8,374 bases of DNA from SKLM01 sp964390305 (GCA_964390305.1 CAYMHT010000116.1:1-8374), one strand, 5' to 3'; counted from the first letter of the stretch, positions 1 to 6,446 are shown. Numbers and translations: made by a program. Notes: generated by a model not told the origin, from the letters alone.

Positions 1-144
1 GTAGACCTTGCCCCGGAAACTCCCTCCCTCACCGCTGAAGATGCCTCCACACAACTCGATGTCTGCTTCTTCAAATGCCTGTGCCTGCTCAGGCGTTAGC
101 TCGACGTCCTGTGATGTATTGGATGCATAGGTGTCCAGGCCCAC
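1..144 (-). CDS. Conserved-looking hypothetical protein, N-terminal 48 codons (runs off left edge)
   Basis: The frame is open from a GTG at 144-142 to the window edge, so only the first 48 codons are present. The product begins MGLDTYAS (GTG read as Met). It contains an acidic helix around ELTPEQAQAFEEADIE and then LCGGIFSG with SFRGKVY at the visible end. An in-frame TGA lies a few codons upstream, and a purine-rich tract containing GAGGAG sits about 8 nt before the GTG, which fixes the start. The MGLDTYA opening and the CGG-FSG-G-SFRGKVY pattern resemble, from memory, short conserved hypothetical proteins in many bacteria; I know no function. No signal peptide or membrane segment is visible. 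It lies 209 nt downstream of the 207-aa gene on the same strand and may have its own promoter, which I could not identify. I am fairly sure it is coding and know little about its role. Confidence 0.66.
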   Translation of the reverse strand, partial: MGLDTYASNTSQDVELTPEQAQAFEEADIELCGGIFSGEGGSFRGKVY

Positions 145-280
145 TCTTTCCTCTCCTCATCTCCTCCCTGCTCTCGGCAATTGTCCGCAAGCCATACCAG
201 ATATGTCGCGACTCAGAGTGGTGCGCAGCTTGGAGCTGCAGGCTAGGCGTCCAGGGATAGCTCGTCATGACGCAAAGTGT

Positions 281-310
281 GAGAAACGGCCGAGCCTTAC
301 GCTCCGTCTC
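281..310. repeat. Imperfect inverted repeat in the 145-353 intergenic gap
   Basis: Arms GAGA-CGG and CCG-TTTCTC (minus strand), with an inner GAGC/GCTC stem around a GTAAG loop, form a bulged hairpin of about 30 nt. It lies between the stop of the 207-aa gene (354) and the GTG start at 144. The T-run next to it precedes the hairpin in the direction of transcription instead of following it, so it is not a typical intrinsic terminator. The rest of 145-353 shows no convincing gene or promoter. Confidence 0.3.
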
Positions 311-353
311 AAAAAGCGGTTTATGGCTAGCTTGGCGGATGCACATGCTACCG

Positions 354-977
354 CTATTCCTCCGGAGGGTCGAGCAGGATGAAGGTATGGATGTCCTCCC
401 CAGAAGAGACGTGCCGGACTCGCGCGTCGGGATCGAGTTGCACAGACCTCTCCTGCTCCTCTGACAGATCCTCTTCTTCACCTGTCTCGTATGCCCACGC
501 AGAGTAATCCCGCGGGTCGAAGTATCTCCAAGCGCGACTGCGGTCTTGACTGTAGAAGTAGGCGTCGAAGTAGGTGCCCTCCAATAGCTCCGCGACATCA
601 GCCACAGTCCGGGCAGCTTTGCAGGCGCGTTTCACCCGCTGGCGCATGGCAATCTCGCCCGGTGAGAGACCGACGGAGTCATAGAGCTCCTCCCAGGGCT
701 CTGTTTCCGCACCCGGTTCAGACTCGGCAGCAACCAATGCCTCTCTCGCCTCTCCGTACAGCGCCGGAAGGTCGATGCCGAGCTTGTGCAGTGCGGAGTA
801 AACGTCCACCCCATCCAGGGCACGAAACAGCAGGTTGTCCCCAGCATCGGTGACGACCACCTCGTCCTCATAGAGGTTAGCCTTGATGAACCTGACCAGC
901 TCGGCCCGGTCTTCCAGGCGCTGGGGTGGGCTGCGTCTTCCGCCGGACGTCACGGTGCCAATGAAGTGCGCTGTCAT
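354..977 (-). CDS. Acidic 207-aa hypothetical protein
   Basis: I do not recognise this gene. It is a complete ORF from ATG (977-975) to TAG (356-354). GAGGAG at 991-986 lies 8 nt upstream of the ATG, supporting the start. The product looks soluble, with no signal peptide or membrane segment. Residues 21-75 look like a compact alpha/beta unit (LVRFIKANLYEDEVVVTDAG, then DNLLFRALDGVDVYSALHKL). Residues about 76-96 are a Glu-rich linker. Residues 96-135 are helical, with a basic patch (MRQRVKRACKAAR). Residues 136-160 are rich in Tyr, Phe and Trp (TYFDAYFYSQ, AWRYFDPRDYSAWAY), and the tail is strongly acidic (GEEEDLSEEQE). It lies 44 nt after the end of a decayed gene and downstream of the large NTPase gene, all on the same strand. 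GC content is about 65%, like the NTPase gene. I infer a real cytoplasmic protein, perhaps an accessory of the island, without assigning a function. Confidence 0.78.
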   Translation of the reverse strand: MTAHFIGTVTSGGRRSPPQRLEDRAELVRFIKANLYEDEVVVTDAGDNLLFRALDGVDVYSALHKLGIDLPALYGEAREALVAAESEPGAETEPWEELYDSVGLSPGEIAMRQRVKRACKAARTVADVAELLEGTYFDAYFYSQDRSRAWRYFDPRDYSAWAYETGEEEDLSEEQERSVQLDPDARVRHVSSGEDIHTFILLDPPEE

Positions 978-985
978 TGCTCTCG

Positions 986-991
986 CTCCTC
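986..991 (-). promoter_or_regulatory. Ribosome binding site of the 207-aa gene
   Basis: GAGGAG on the minus strand, 8 nt before the ATG at 977. It decides the start codon, since no other start nearby has comparable spacing. Confidence 0.6.
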
Positions 992-1021
992 GGCCTCGAA
1001 TGAATCCATCGGCCCCTGGAT

Positions 1022-1374
1022 CTATGATTCCAGGCCCTGGCAGAGGTCGTCGATGGTTCCCCCCTTCATCGCTTCAATGACCGTTGGCATCCCCTCCCTG
1101 TACGGCGCCCATCCACGTTCTCGCGCACCACGACGATTTCCTCCCTCCACAGAGGGTAGGCCGCCAACGCATTCGGCTCCACAAGGTACTCCGCCAGGCG
1201 TCCGATCACGTCCCTGGGATTGACTGGGTCGAGTGGGATGCCCAGGTACTGGAGTTGATCCACGATGGTTTCTTCGTAGCCGCGTCTCTTCGAGATGACC
1301 CGGCTCCGCAACGTGTTGGCGGCCAGCTCCTAGCCAGTGAGCGTTCTTACCAACGGAGAGACCTCGCCGATCAA
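1022..1374 (-). pseudogene. Decayed gene: in-frame TAG plus a frameshift
   Basis: Protein-like sequence is split over two frames. The upstream part reads LIGEVSPLVRTLTG and is interrupted by TAG at 1332-1330. It then continues in the same frame as ELAANTLRSRVISKRRGYEE, then IVDQLQYLGIPLDPVNPRD, then REEIVVVREN. Near 1118-1110 the coding-like signal moves to another frame: GWAPYREGMPTVIEAMKGG, then TIDDLCQGLES, ending at TAG (1024-1022). Removing two bases (or adding one) after the REN codons restores one reading frame, while the original frame degenerates into an Arg-rich tail ending at 1066. No start codon with a good ribosome binding site exists on either side of the internal TAG. I infer a lost gene of about 117 codons or more, mostly helical, of unknown family. 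Alternatives are assembly errors (two would be needed) or a short real protein using TTG at 1311. It follows the large NTPase gene by about 120 nt. Confidence 0.5.
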
Positions 1375-1497
1375 GTCTGATAAGTGGCCTGTCCAGGTCG
1401 TCGCCTGCCCTGGACCGAGGACGCAGGACGGGCGTGAGGGAAACGGACAGCGATCTCGCTACCTGGAGGCACGACTGCTTAGCTCCCAGGAACGGTG

Positions 1498-4400
1498 CTA
1501 TGTTCGTAGGGCATCCAGGAAGGGTATGATCTGCTGGGCCAGGTCGCCCAGTCCATCACGCGTAGCTAGGCGGTGTGCTTGCTCTGCCAGGTGCAAGGCA
1601 TCGCGCCGCCTGCCCATCTTCGCCAAACATGCTGCCTGGTTGAGAAGCAAGTTCGCGAGTCCGGCCTCGTCTCCCTGCTTGCGGAAGATGCGCTCGCTCT
1701 CTTTGTACAGGACCAGCGCCCCGTCGAGGTCGCCGCGCGCACACAGGATACTCGCTTGGTTGCCGAGCGAGGCTCGCAGCCCGACCTCGTCCCCCAGTTC
1801 GCGGCAGATGTCCTCCTCTTCTTCGTGCAGCATCATCGCCCCGTCGAGGTCGCCGCGCCCGTGGAGGATCAATGCCTGGTGCCCAAGTGACCTCGCGAGT
1901 CCGCGCTTGTAGCCCAACTCGCGGCAGACCCGTTCCTTCTCCTTGTGCAAGGCCATGGCCCCGTCCAGGTCTCCCTGGGCCTTGAGGATCGAGGCCTGGT
2001 TGCCTAGGGAGATGGCCACTCCTTTCTTGTACTCGAGCTCGCGGCAAATACGCTCTTCTTCCTTGTGAAGCGCCATAGCCCCGTCCAGATCGCCGCGAGC
2101 TTGGAGGATGACCGCCTGGTTGCCCAGGGAGGCTTGCAGCCCTTCCTTCTCCCCCAGTTCGCGGCAGATGCGCTCCTTCTCCTTGTGCAGCGCCATGGCC
2201 CCATCCAGGTCGCCACGGTCGTGGAGGATCAAGGCCTGGTTCTCAAGCGACATGGCCAGTCCATGCTTGTCTCCCAACTGGCGGCAGATGCGCTCCTTCT
2301 CCTTGTGCAGCGCCATGGCCCCGTCCAGATCCCCGCGGTCGTAGAGGATCAACGCCTGGGCGCCTAGGGAGATTGCCAGCCCGGCCGCGTCCCCGAGCTC
2401 CCGGTGGATGACCTCCCCTTCCTTGTAGAGGGCCAGGGCTCCATCCAGGTCGCCTCGGTCGTGCAGGATGAGCGCCTGGCCGCCGAGGGAGGCTGCCACC
2501 CCGCCCTTGTGGCCTATCTCGCGGGACAGGCGTTCCTGCTCTTCGGATAGGGCCATCGCCCCGTCGAGGTCGCCTCGAAAATAATGGATTACTGCCTGGT
2601 TGCCCAGCGAAGCTTGCAGCCCGATCCTGTCCCCCAACTCTCGGCAGATGTGTTCTTGCTTCTTCATCAGCGCCATTGCCGCGTCGTGGTCGCCGCGCTC
2701 TTCGAGGATGACTGCCTGGCCACCCAGGGAAGCTGCCAAGCTTCGGCGGTCTCCGACATGCCGATAATGCTGCACTTGGTACTCTAGCAGAGAGAGGGCT
2801 TCCTCGGGATGGCCTGCATCGTGCAAGAGGCCTCCGAGGCGCCAAACATGGTCTCTATTCTGGGCTGGCTGGTCGAGGACCCGGCGGTACGCCTCCACCA
2901 TCCGCAGGTTGGAGTTGGCCTCCACCTGCGCCCAGCGGGCCTTGACGTCGAACTCATCGGCGTCCCAGGCTGCCTCGAAGAAGGTCAGGTCCGAAAGCAG
3001 ATCGTGAAGCCGCTGCCAGGCTTCTGCCTGCTGCAGCTGCCAGGGGAGCTCGTCGATCTTACGCGGCCCCAGGTCTCGGGCGGCGAAGTAGTCGGCCAGG
3101 CGCTCGTGGGCGGTTCTGCGTTCCTTCTCCGTGGGAAGATACCGGTCCCGGACGGCCTGGCGCAGGTAGTCGTGGGAGAAGCCGATCAAGCCTGCCCGGC
3201 TGACGAGCGATCCCTCGGCCGCCAGGTAGAGCGGGGCCCAGTGCGCCTGGGGGAGGGGCTCGCCGTCGGAGCCGAGGAGCTCCAGCAGCTCGGCCTCCGT
3301 CAGGCCCCGCCGCCCGGCCCACAGCAGGGACATGGCGTCTCGAACGAGCCCCGGCCGGTGGCGCTCATAGTCTCTCTCGTACCGCTTCAGCACGTTGGTG
3401 TACAGAGCGGGGACGGTTGGGGCGGCCAGGTAGTGGTCGATGCGCGGGTCGAGCTGCTCGTGGACGCCGAAGACGCGCAGCTCCTCGAGGAGGGCGCGCA
3501 GGTAGAGGGGGTTGGCGGTCTGGGGTGCCTTCGCGATGCGCGCCACGCGATTGGGGCTGAGGGTCTTGCTGTACTGGCCGAGGTACTCCTCGATCAATGC
3601 CTTACGCTCATCCGGCCTGAGGGGCTCCACGTGCAGGGTCGGCCAGCCACGCGCCTCCAGGGCGTCCAGGGGACGGCCTGGCAGCGTGGAGACGACCAGC
3701 CGCACGTTCTCCGGGATCTCCGGCGGCAGCCAGACCAGGTCGGGCGCGCCCTCGCGGTCCTCCAGCTGGTTGAGGGCGTCGAGGATGAGCACCACCCGCC
3801 CCCTGGCTGCGGCCATGTGGAGCCAGTTGGCGAAGGCGGAGCGGAGGGCGTCCGGCTCGTCGGGGATCTCCTCTTCGATGTCGAAGCGGCGCTTCAGCTC
3901 GCCCATGATGCGCCGCACCATAGCTCGCCAACCGGCGCTGTACGGCGAGGCGCCGATGAAGTGCATCAAGACGGTCTGCTGGGGGTGCTCCTGGCGGTAA
4001 CGCAGGGCCCAGTTGGCCAGCAGGGCGGACTTGCCGGAGCCCGACTCGCCCAGCACCACCAGCGGGTCGCCGTCGCCCTGAGCGTTCGTGTCGAGCCGGT
4101 CGAGGTAGGCCTGGCGGCCGATGTAGACGTCGGCGCGGCTGGCGGCGAAGGCCTCGTGCTCGGCTGCCTGGTGGTCCAGGGGGTCCGGCTGCTCTTCTGC
4201 GGGGTACAGGCGGTCGATGAGGGCGGTGAGATCGTCGAGCACCAGCTGGCCGAGCTCGACGGGGTTCGCATAGTCTTCGCGGACCGGGAAGCCGCTCTCA
4301 CGAATGCGGGCTTTCAGGGCCTCCAGCTTCTGCCGGCGGTCCTCGGCCCGTCGTCGGGCCTCGTCGAGGCCGTACTTCTCGATCTCCTCGTCGGTGGGCC

Positions 4401-5805
4401 GTTCGCGGTAGTGGAGTTGTACCTCGGGAGGCAGGGAGGCGACGTAGGCGGGGTCGCGCAGGTAGAAGAAGGCGTGGTGGGCCATCTCCGGGTCTTTGAG
4501 GACGCCGTGGAGGATCTCCAGCTCGGTGATGGAGTGCTCCTGGTGCTCTTTCAGCCAGGGCTGCTCCTCGACCAGGTCCTGGGGATACGCATGGGGGACC
4601 CAGCCGTAGCGCTCTCCCAGGAGGCCGATGAAGTAGGGGCGGCAGCGGCGGATCTCCTCGAGGCAGATGGGGAGGACCTGGCCGCGCTCGGCCTGCTGTT
4701 CGGTGATGCCCCAGCGGAGGTCGACCTCGCCCCAGGTGACGCCGCGCTGTTCACACAGCTTGCGGAGCTGGGGGAAGACGCGCTTGACGAGCTCCTCCCG
4801 CTCCTCGTGCATGTCGCGGAAGGTGGAGGAGATGAAGACGCGGATCACCCGCTCCTCAGCCCGCGGTGCCCGACGGTCCTTTGCTGCTGCTGGCCTGATT
4901 GACCGGACTGCCCGTGATTCTCCCTCGGGCTCTGATGCGGGTTCAGGGGCGGGCTTCGGTGGGGGCTCAATCTCACCTTCGGCGGCTGCAACACGCGTTC
5001 TCCCCGTCGGCTCCGACGTCGTCTCGGCGGGCGCCGCAAGCGGCTCAGGCTGCGGCGGCTCGCGCTCAGCCAATTCTACGATCGCCGCCGCCACGTCGGC
5101 GGGCGTCACCGCGGACCGCCCCCCATCCCGCGCTCGCACACCGGCTTCGGTCACGATTTGCCCACGATCGAGAGGCCCCTCCGGGGTACTGGCCTCAAGG
5201 CGCTTCTGGGCCGCTGTCTCGAGATCCTCGATTTCGCCGTCGGCGGCGTCCGCAGCCAGATCCCGGTGGTGCTGACAGAGCGCCAGCAGCCAGGCGGACG
5301 GACCGGGCCCTCCCTCGCCGGGGCGACCGACCTCGCCATCCAGCGCACCGAGCACCTGCTCGGCCAGGAAGCTCAGGGGGATGGAGGCGGATGCGGCTGG
5401 CTCTTTCGGCTCTTCGTCGGGCTCCCCCACGGCCTCCTCTCGCTCCAGCAGGGACTCCTCCGCACGGTGGAGCACCGCCATGACGAGGTCGCCAGGCGCA
5501 ATCACGGAGCCATCTCCGGAAACCGCCGCTGCGGACGCCTGCGCAACGAGCCAATCCCGGTCGATCACTTCGCCTGGATCGCCGGCGTCGAGGTGCCCCC
5601 GCGCTCCGGTCTCGATCGCGTCCAGGTCTACCTCGTCGCCGACGTTCTCCGCGAGGCCCCGGTGATGTTCGAGGAGGTCGAGGACGCACTGGTGGAGCCC
5701 GAATCCTTCCGTCGTCCCGCTCTCCAATCGCCGCAGCATCCCACCGAGCATCTGCTCAGCCATGAAGCTGAGCGGAGCCGCCGTACCGTCGGTCCTGTCA
5801 CTCAT
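1498..5805 (-). CDS. DUF4062-STAND/NACHT-type NTPase with tandem N-terminal domains and ten TPR repeats
   Basis: A complete 1435-aa protein, ATG 5805-5803 to TAG 1500-1498. Residues 11-117 and 143-249 are two copies of one domain: both open PLSFxAEQxLG, share HHRxLA, and end with an Ala-rich helix plus (I/V)xPxD. They faintly recall ClpN-type helical repeats (tentative). A Pro/Ala/Glu linker (250-318) leads to DUF4062 at about 321-400 (RVFISSTFRDMHEERE, DLRWGITE, YFIGLLGERYGW), extended by HSITELEILHGVL. The NTPase has Walker A GESGSGKS (586-593), Walker B VVLILD (671-676) followed by ALNQLED, and NPLYLRALLEELRVFG (765-780). A helical, probably winged-helix region follows (RRGLTEAELLELLG, FSHDYLRQAV). 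Ten 40-aa TPR repeats fill 1018-1417, with an 18-residue tail. Family knowledge: STAND NTPases are ligand-gated oligomerising switches, and DUF4062-NTPase architecture also occurs in NPHP3, TEP1 and NWD1. Inference: a cytoplasmic sensor-effector, perhaps antiphage, with the TPRs sensing. The start is chosen because it precedes the first domain copy; its ribosome binding site is weak. Confidence 0.95.
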   Translation of the reverse strand: MSDRTDGTAAPLSFMAEQMLGGMLRRLESGTTEGFGLHQCVLDLLEHHRGLAENVGDEVDLDAIETGARGHLDAGDPGEVIDRDWLVAQASAAAVSGDGSVIAPGDLVMAVLHRAEESLLEREEAVGEPDEEPKEPAASASIPLSFLAEQVLGALDGEVGRPGEGGPGPSAWLLALCQHHRDLAADAADGEIEDLETAAQKRLEASTPEGPLDRGQIVTEAGVRARDGGRSAVTPADVAAAIVELAEREPPQPEPLAAPAETTSEPTGRTRVAAAEGEIEPPPKPAPEPASEPEGESRAVRSIRPAAAKDRRAPRAEERVIRVFISSTFRDMHEEREELVKRVFPQLRKLCEQRGVTWGEVDLRWGITEQQAERGQVLPICLEEIRRCRPYFIGLLGERYGWVPHAYPQDLVEEQPWLKEHQEHSITELEILHGVLKDPEMAHHAFFYLRDPAYVASLPPEVQLHYRERPTDEEIEKYGLDEARRRAEDRRQKLEALKARIRESGFPVREDYANPVELGQLVLDDLTALIDRLYPAEEQPDPLDHQAAEHEAFAASRADVYIGRQAYLDRLDTNAQGDGDPLVVLGESGSGKSALLANWALRYRQEHPQQTVLMHFIGASPYSAGWRAMVRRIMGELKRRFDIEEEIPDEPDALRSAFANWLHMAAARGRVVLILDALNQLEDREGAPDLVWLPPEIPENVRLVVSTLPGRPLDALEARGWPTLHVEPLRPDERKALIEEYLGQYSKTLSPNRVARIAKAPQTANPLYLRALLEELRVFGVHEQLDPRIDHYLAAPTVPALYTNVLKRYERDYERHRPGLVRDAMSLLWAGRRGLTEAELLELLGSDGEPLPQAHWAPLYLAAEGSLVSRAGLIGFSHDYLRQAVRDRYLPTEKERRTAHERLADYFAARDLGPRKIDELPWQLQQAEAWQRLHDLLSDLTFFEAAWDADEFDVKARWAQVEANSNLRMVEAYRRVLDQPAQNRDHVWRLGGLLHDAGHPEEALSLLEYQVQHYRHVGDRRSLAASLGGQAVILEERGDHDAAMALMKKQEHICRELGDRIGLQASLGNQAVIHYFRGDLDGAMALSEEQERLSREIGHKGGVAASLGGQALILHDRGDLDGALALYKEGEVIHRELGDAAGLAISLGAQALILYDRGDLDGAMALHKEKERICRQLGDKHGLAMSLENQALILHDRGDLDGAMALHKEKERICRELGEKEGLQASLGNQAVILQARGDLDGAMALHKEEERICRELEYKKGVAISLGNQASILKAQGDLDGAMALHKEKERVCRELGYKRGLARSLGHQALILHGRGDLDGAMMLHEEEEDICRELGDEVGLRASLGNQASILCARGDLDGALVLYKESERIFRKQGDEAGLANLLLNQAACLAKMGRRRDALHLAEQAHRLATRDGLGDLAQQIIPFLDALRT
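1555..2754 (-). repeat. Tandem 120-bp coding repeats (10 x 40-aa TPR-like units)
   Basis: Ten consecutive units of exactly 120 bp encode 40-aa repeats with the consensus GDxxGLxxSLGNQAxIL followed by xxRGDLDGAMALHKEKERIC and REL (residues 1018-1417 of the large NTPase). No unit has an insertion or deletion. Units 4-8 are nearly identical; the 60-nt blocks beginning at 2161 and 2281 differ at only about five positions. The first and last units are the most divergent. The length and GDxxG-L pattern resemble kinesin-light-chain-type TPRs, which form superhelices that bind protein ligands. Such a regular array is likely to gain or lose units by recombination or slippage. Confidence 0.9.
3063..3326 (-). 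repeat. Segment duplicated at 8111-8374 (paralogous NTPase-proximal region)
   Basis: This segment of the large NTPase gene (residues about 827-914, from LWAGRRGLTEAELL to FAARDLGP) aligns with 8111-8374 at a constant offset of 5048 and without gaps. About 41 of 262 positions differ by hand count, giving roughly 84-85% identity. It marks two paralogous STAND genes in direct orientation and could support homologous recombination that deletes or exchanges the intervening 5 kb. Confidence 0.85.
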
Positions 5806-5837
5806 GAATGGTACTCAATGTGTCCATTAGTCTGGAG

Positions 5838-6037
5838 TCAGCTGGTCACATATCGGACATCGAGACGATGTTCTGGATATGCTCCGCACCACGGAGCCCG
5901 CTTGCCTTTGAGAAGGTCGTGCAACGGTTCCAGCATCACTGCCAATCGTCCGCGCGCTCCTGCGCTTCAGACAAGGGGCGGGCATCAGTGGGCACCGCTG
6001 CAGCCGGCGTCCATTCGAGCCGGGCGGACGAATCTCG
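5838..6037 (-). other. Gap between the DUF6572-like and large NTPase genes: possible small ORF or gene remnants
   Basis: The 232-nt gap is not clearly empty. In the frame of the upstream gene, after its TGA, 33 further codons run to TGA 5938-5936 and read like protein (RLEWTPAAAVPTDA, then RPLSEAQERADDWQ). That TGA overlaps an ATG at 5936-5934 (TGATG), which opens 32 codons (MLEPLHDLLKGKRAPWCGAY, then PEHRLDVRYVTS) ending at TGA 5840-5838, 32 nt before the large NTPase gene. Neither stretch has a good ribosome binding site. They may be remnants of one frameshifted gene, a short leader peptide, or chance open frames. I favour remnants, weakly. Confidence 0.2.
5849..5881. promoter_or_regulatory. 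Strong dyad upstream of the large NTPase gene (possible operator or hairpin)
   Basis: A 33-bp two-part inverted repeat. Outer arms CATATC (5849-5854) and GATATG (5876-5881) enclose inner arms ACATCG (5857-5862) and CGATGT (5866-5871) around a 3-nt centre; the internal spacers are GG and TCTG. All 12 arm pairs match perfectly. It sits 44-76 bp before the ATG at 5805, where an operator or a 5'-leader hairpin would be expected. It has no U-tract, so it is not a usual terminator. I could not identify a clear -35/-10 pair beside it. Confidence 0.4.
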
Positions 6038-6358
6038 TCAGCGGAACGGGTCAAAGGCACCCGTGACCACCACCTTGACGTTTATGCCGCTGGCGTTCTC
6101 CACCTTCTGCACCAATCTCTCGGCCTCCGGGGACAACGGGTGGGCGGTCATGATTTGGATGGAAACCGGTGAATTGCCATACTGCTCGCTGCACTGACCA
6201 CCCTCAATATACCGGACATAGGTGCGCAGTTTCCTGTCCAGTTCTTTCACCGTTTCTGGATTCTCCTTCCAGTCCAGGTGGGCCGAAATGGCCAGGACGA
6301 TCTCACCCTCTGGGGATTGTGCGACAAAGTCGATCCTGTTCGGTTCGGAAAGCATCAT
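6038..6358 (-). CDS. DUF6572-like small protein (106 aa)
   Basis: A complete ORF from ATG 6358-6356 to TGA 6040-6038. A second ATG follows immediately, but AAGGAG at 6371-6366 lies 7 nt before the first, so I take the first. The sequence opens with NRIDFVAQSPEGEIVLAISA, then HLDWKENPETVKELDRKLRT, then YVRYIEGGQ. This matches my memory of DUF6572: a short N-terminal strand pair, a D/H-x-DW motif, and a long helix with KL-x-(A/T)Y-x-x-(F/Y)IE-x-GQ. The C-terminal half carries IQIMTAHPLSP and INVKVVVTGAFDP strands and a helix. No catalytic motif, signal peptide or membrane segment is visible, and I know no established function. It lies 88 nt after the small TPR gene and 232 nt before the large STAND NTPase gene, on the same strand. 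GC content is about 53%, lower than the flanking NTPase gene. Its place between two STAND genes suggests an accessory role (inference). Confidence 0.82.
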   Translation of the reverse strand: MMLSEPNRIDFVAQSPEGEIVLAISAHLDWKENPETVKELDRKLRTYVRYIEGGQCSEQYGNSPVSIQIMTAHPLSPEAERLVQKVENASGINVKVVVTGAFDPFR

Positions 6359-6365
6359 GGTTCAA

Positions 6366-6371
6366 CTCCTT
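6366..6371 (-). promoter_or_regulatory. Ribosome binding site of the DUF6572-like gene
   Basis: AAGGAG on the minus strand with 7-nt spacing to the first of two consecutive ATG codons. It favours the first. Confidence 0.65.
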
Positions 6372-6446
6372 GTTGGAACGCGGCCGCAGATCACCTGTGA
6401 TGGGTCGTGAGGACAGGCTTCGTCGCTCTTGGTTGAGTGACGCGGT

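Noticed and set aside
89..598. 169-codon minus-strand frame overlapping the 207-aa gene and the gap after it
   Set aside because: It overlaps two better-supported frames (354-977 and 1-144), and its composition is typical of an out-of-frame reading. I found no ribosome binding site for it.
1400..1497. Intrinsic terminator after the large NTPase gene
   Set aside because: Weak hairpins are present (CCTGGGAG with CCTCCAGG, and AGCG with CGCT near 1449-1460), but no T-run follows. The support is insufficient.
1555..2754. Regular periodic repeats that might suggest a CRISPR array
   Set aside because: The period is 120 bp, lies inside an open reading frame and encodes 40-aa TPR units. There are no short identical repeats with unique spacers.
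2809..4902. 697-codon open frame on the plus strand, antisense to the large NTPase gene
   Set aside because: It is the complement of a GC-rich gene with verified domain motifs. The translation is low-complexity Val/Gly/Leu/Ala-rich with no recognisable domain, which is typical of an antisense shadow.
5827..6060. 77-codon minus-strand frame starting inside the DUF6572-like gene and ending CPICDQLTPD
   Set aside because: Arg/Ser/Pro-rich shadow-like composition. The CPIC pair alone does not make a zinc motif, and it conflicts with the other readings of the gap.
5158..6066. 302-codon plus-strand frame covering the 5' end of the large NTPase gene and its upstream gap
   Set aside because: Mostly antisense to the duplicated N-terminal domains; Arg/Pro/Ser-rich with no motif and no good ribosome binding site.
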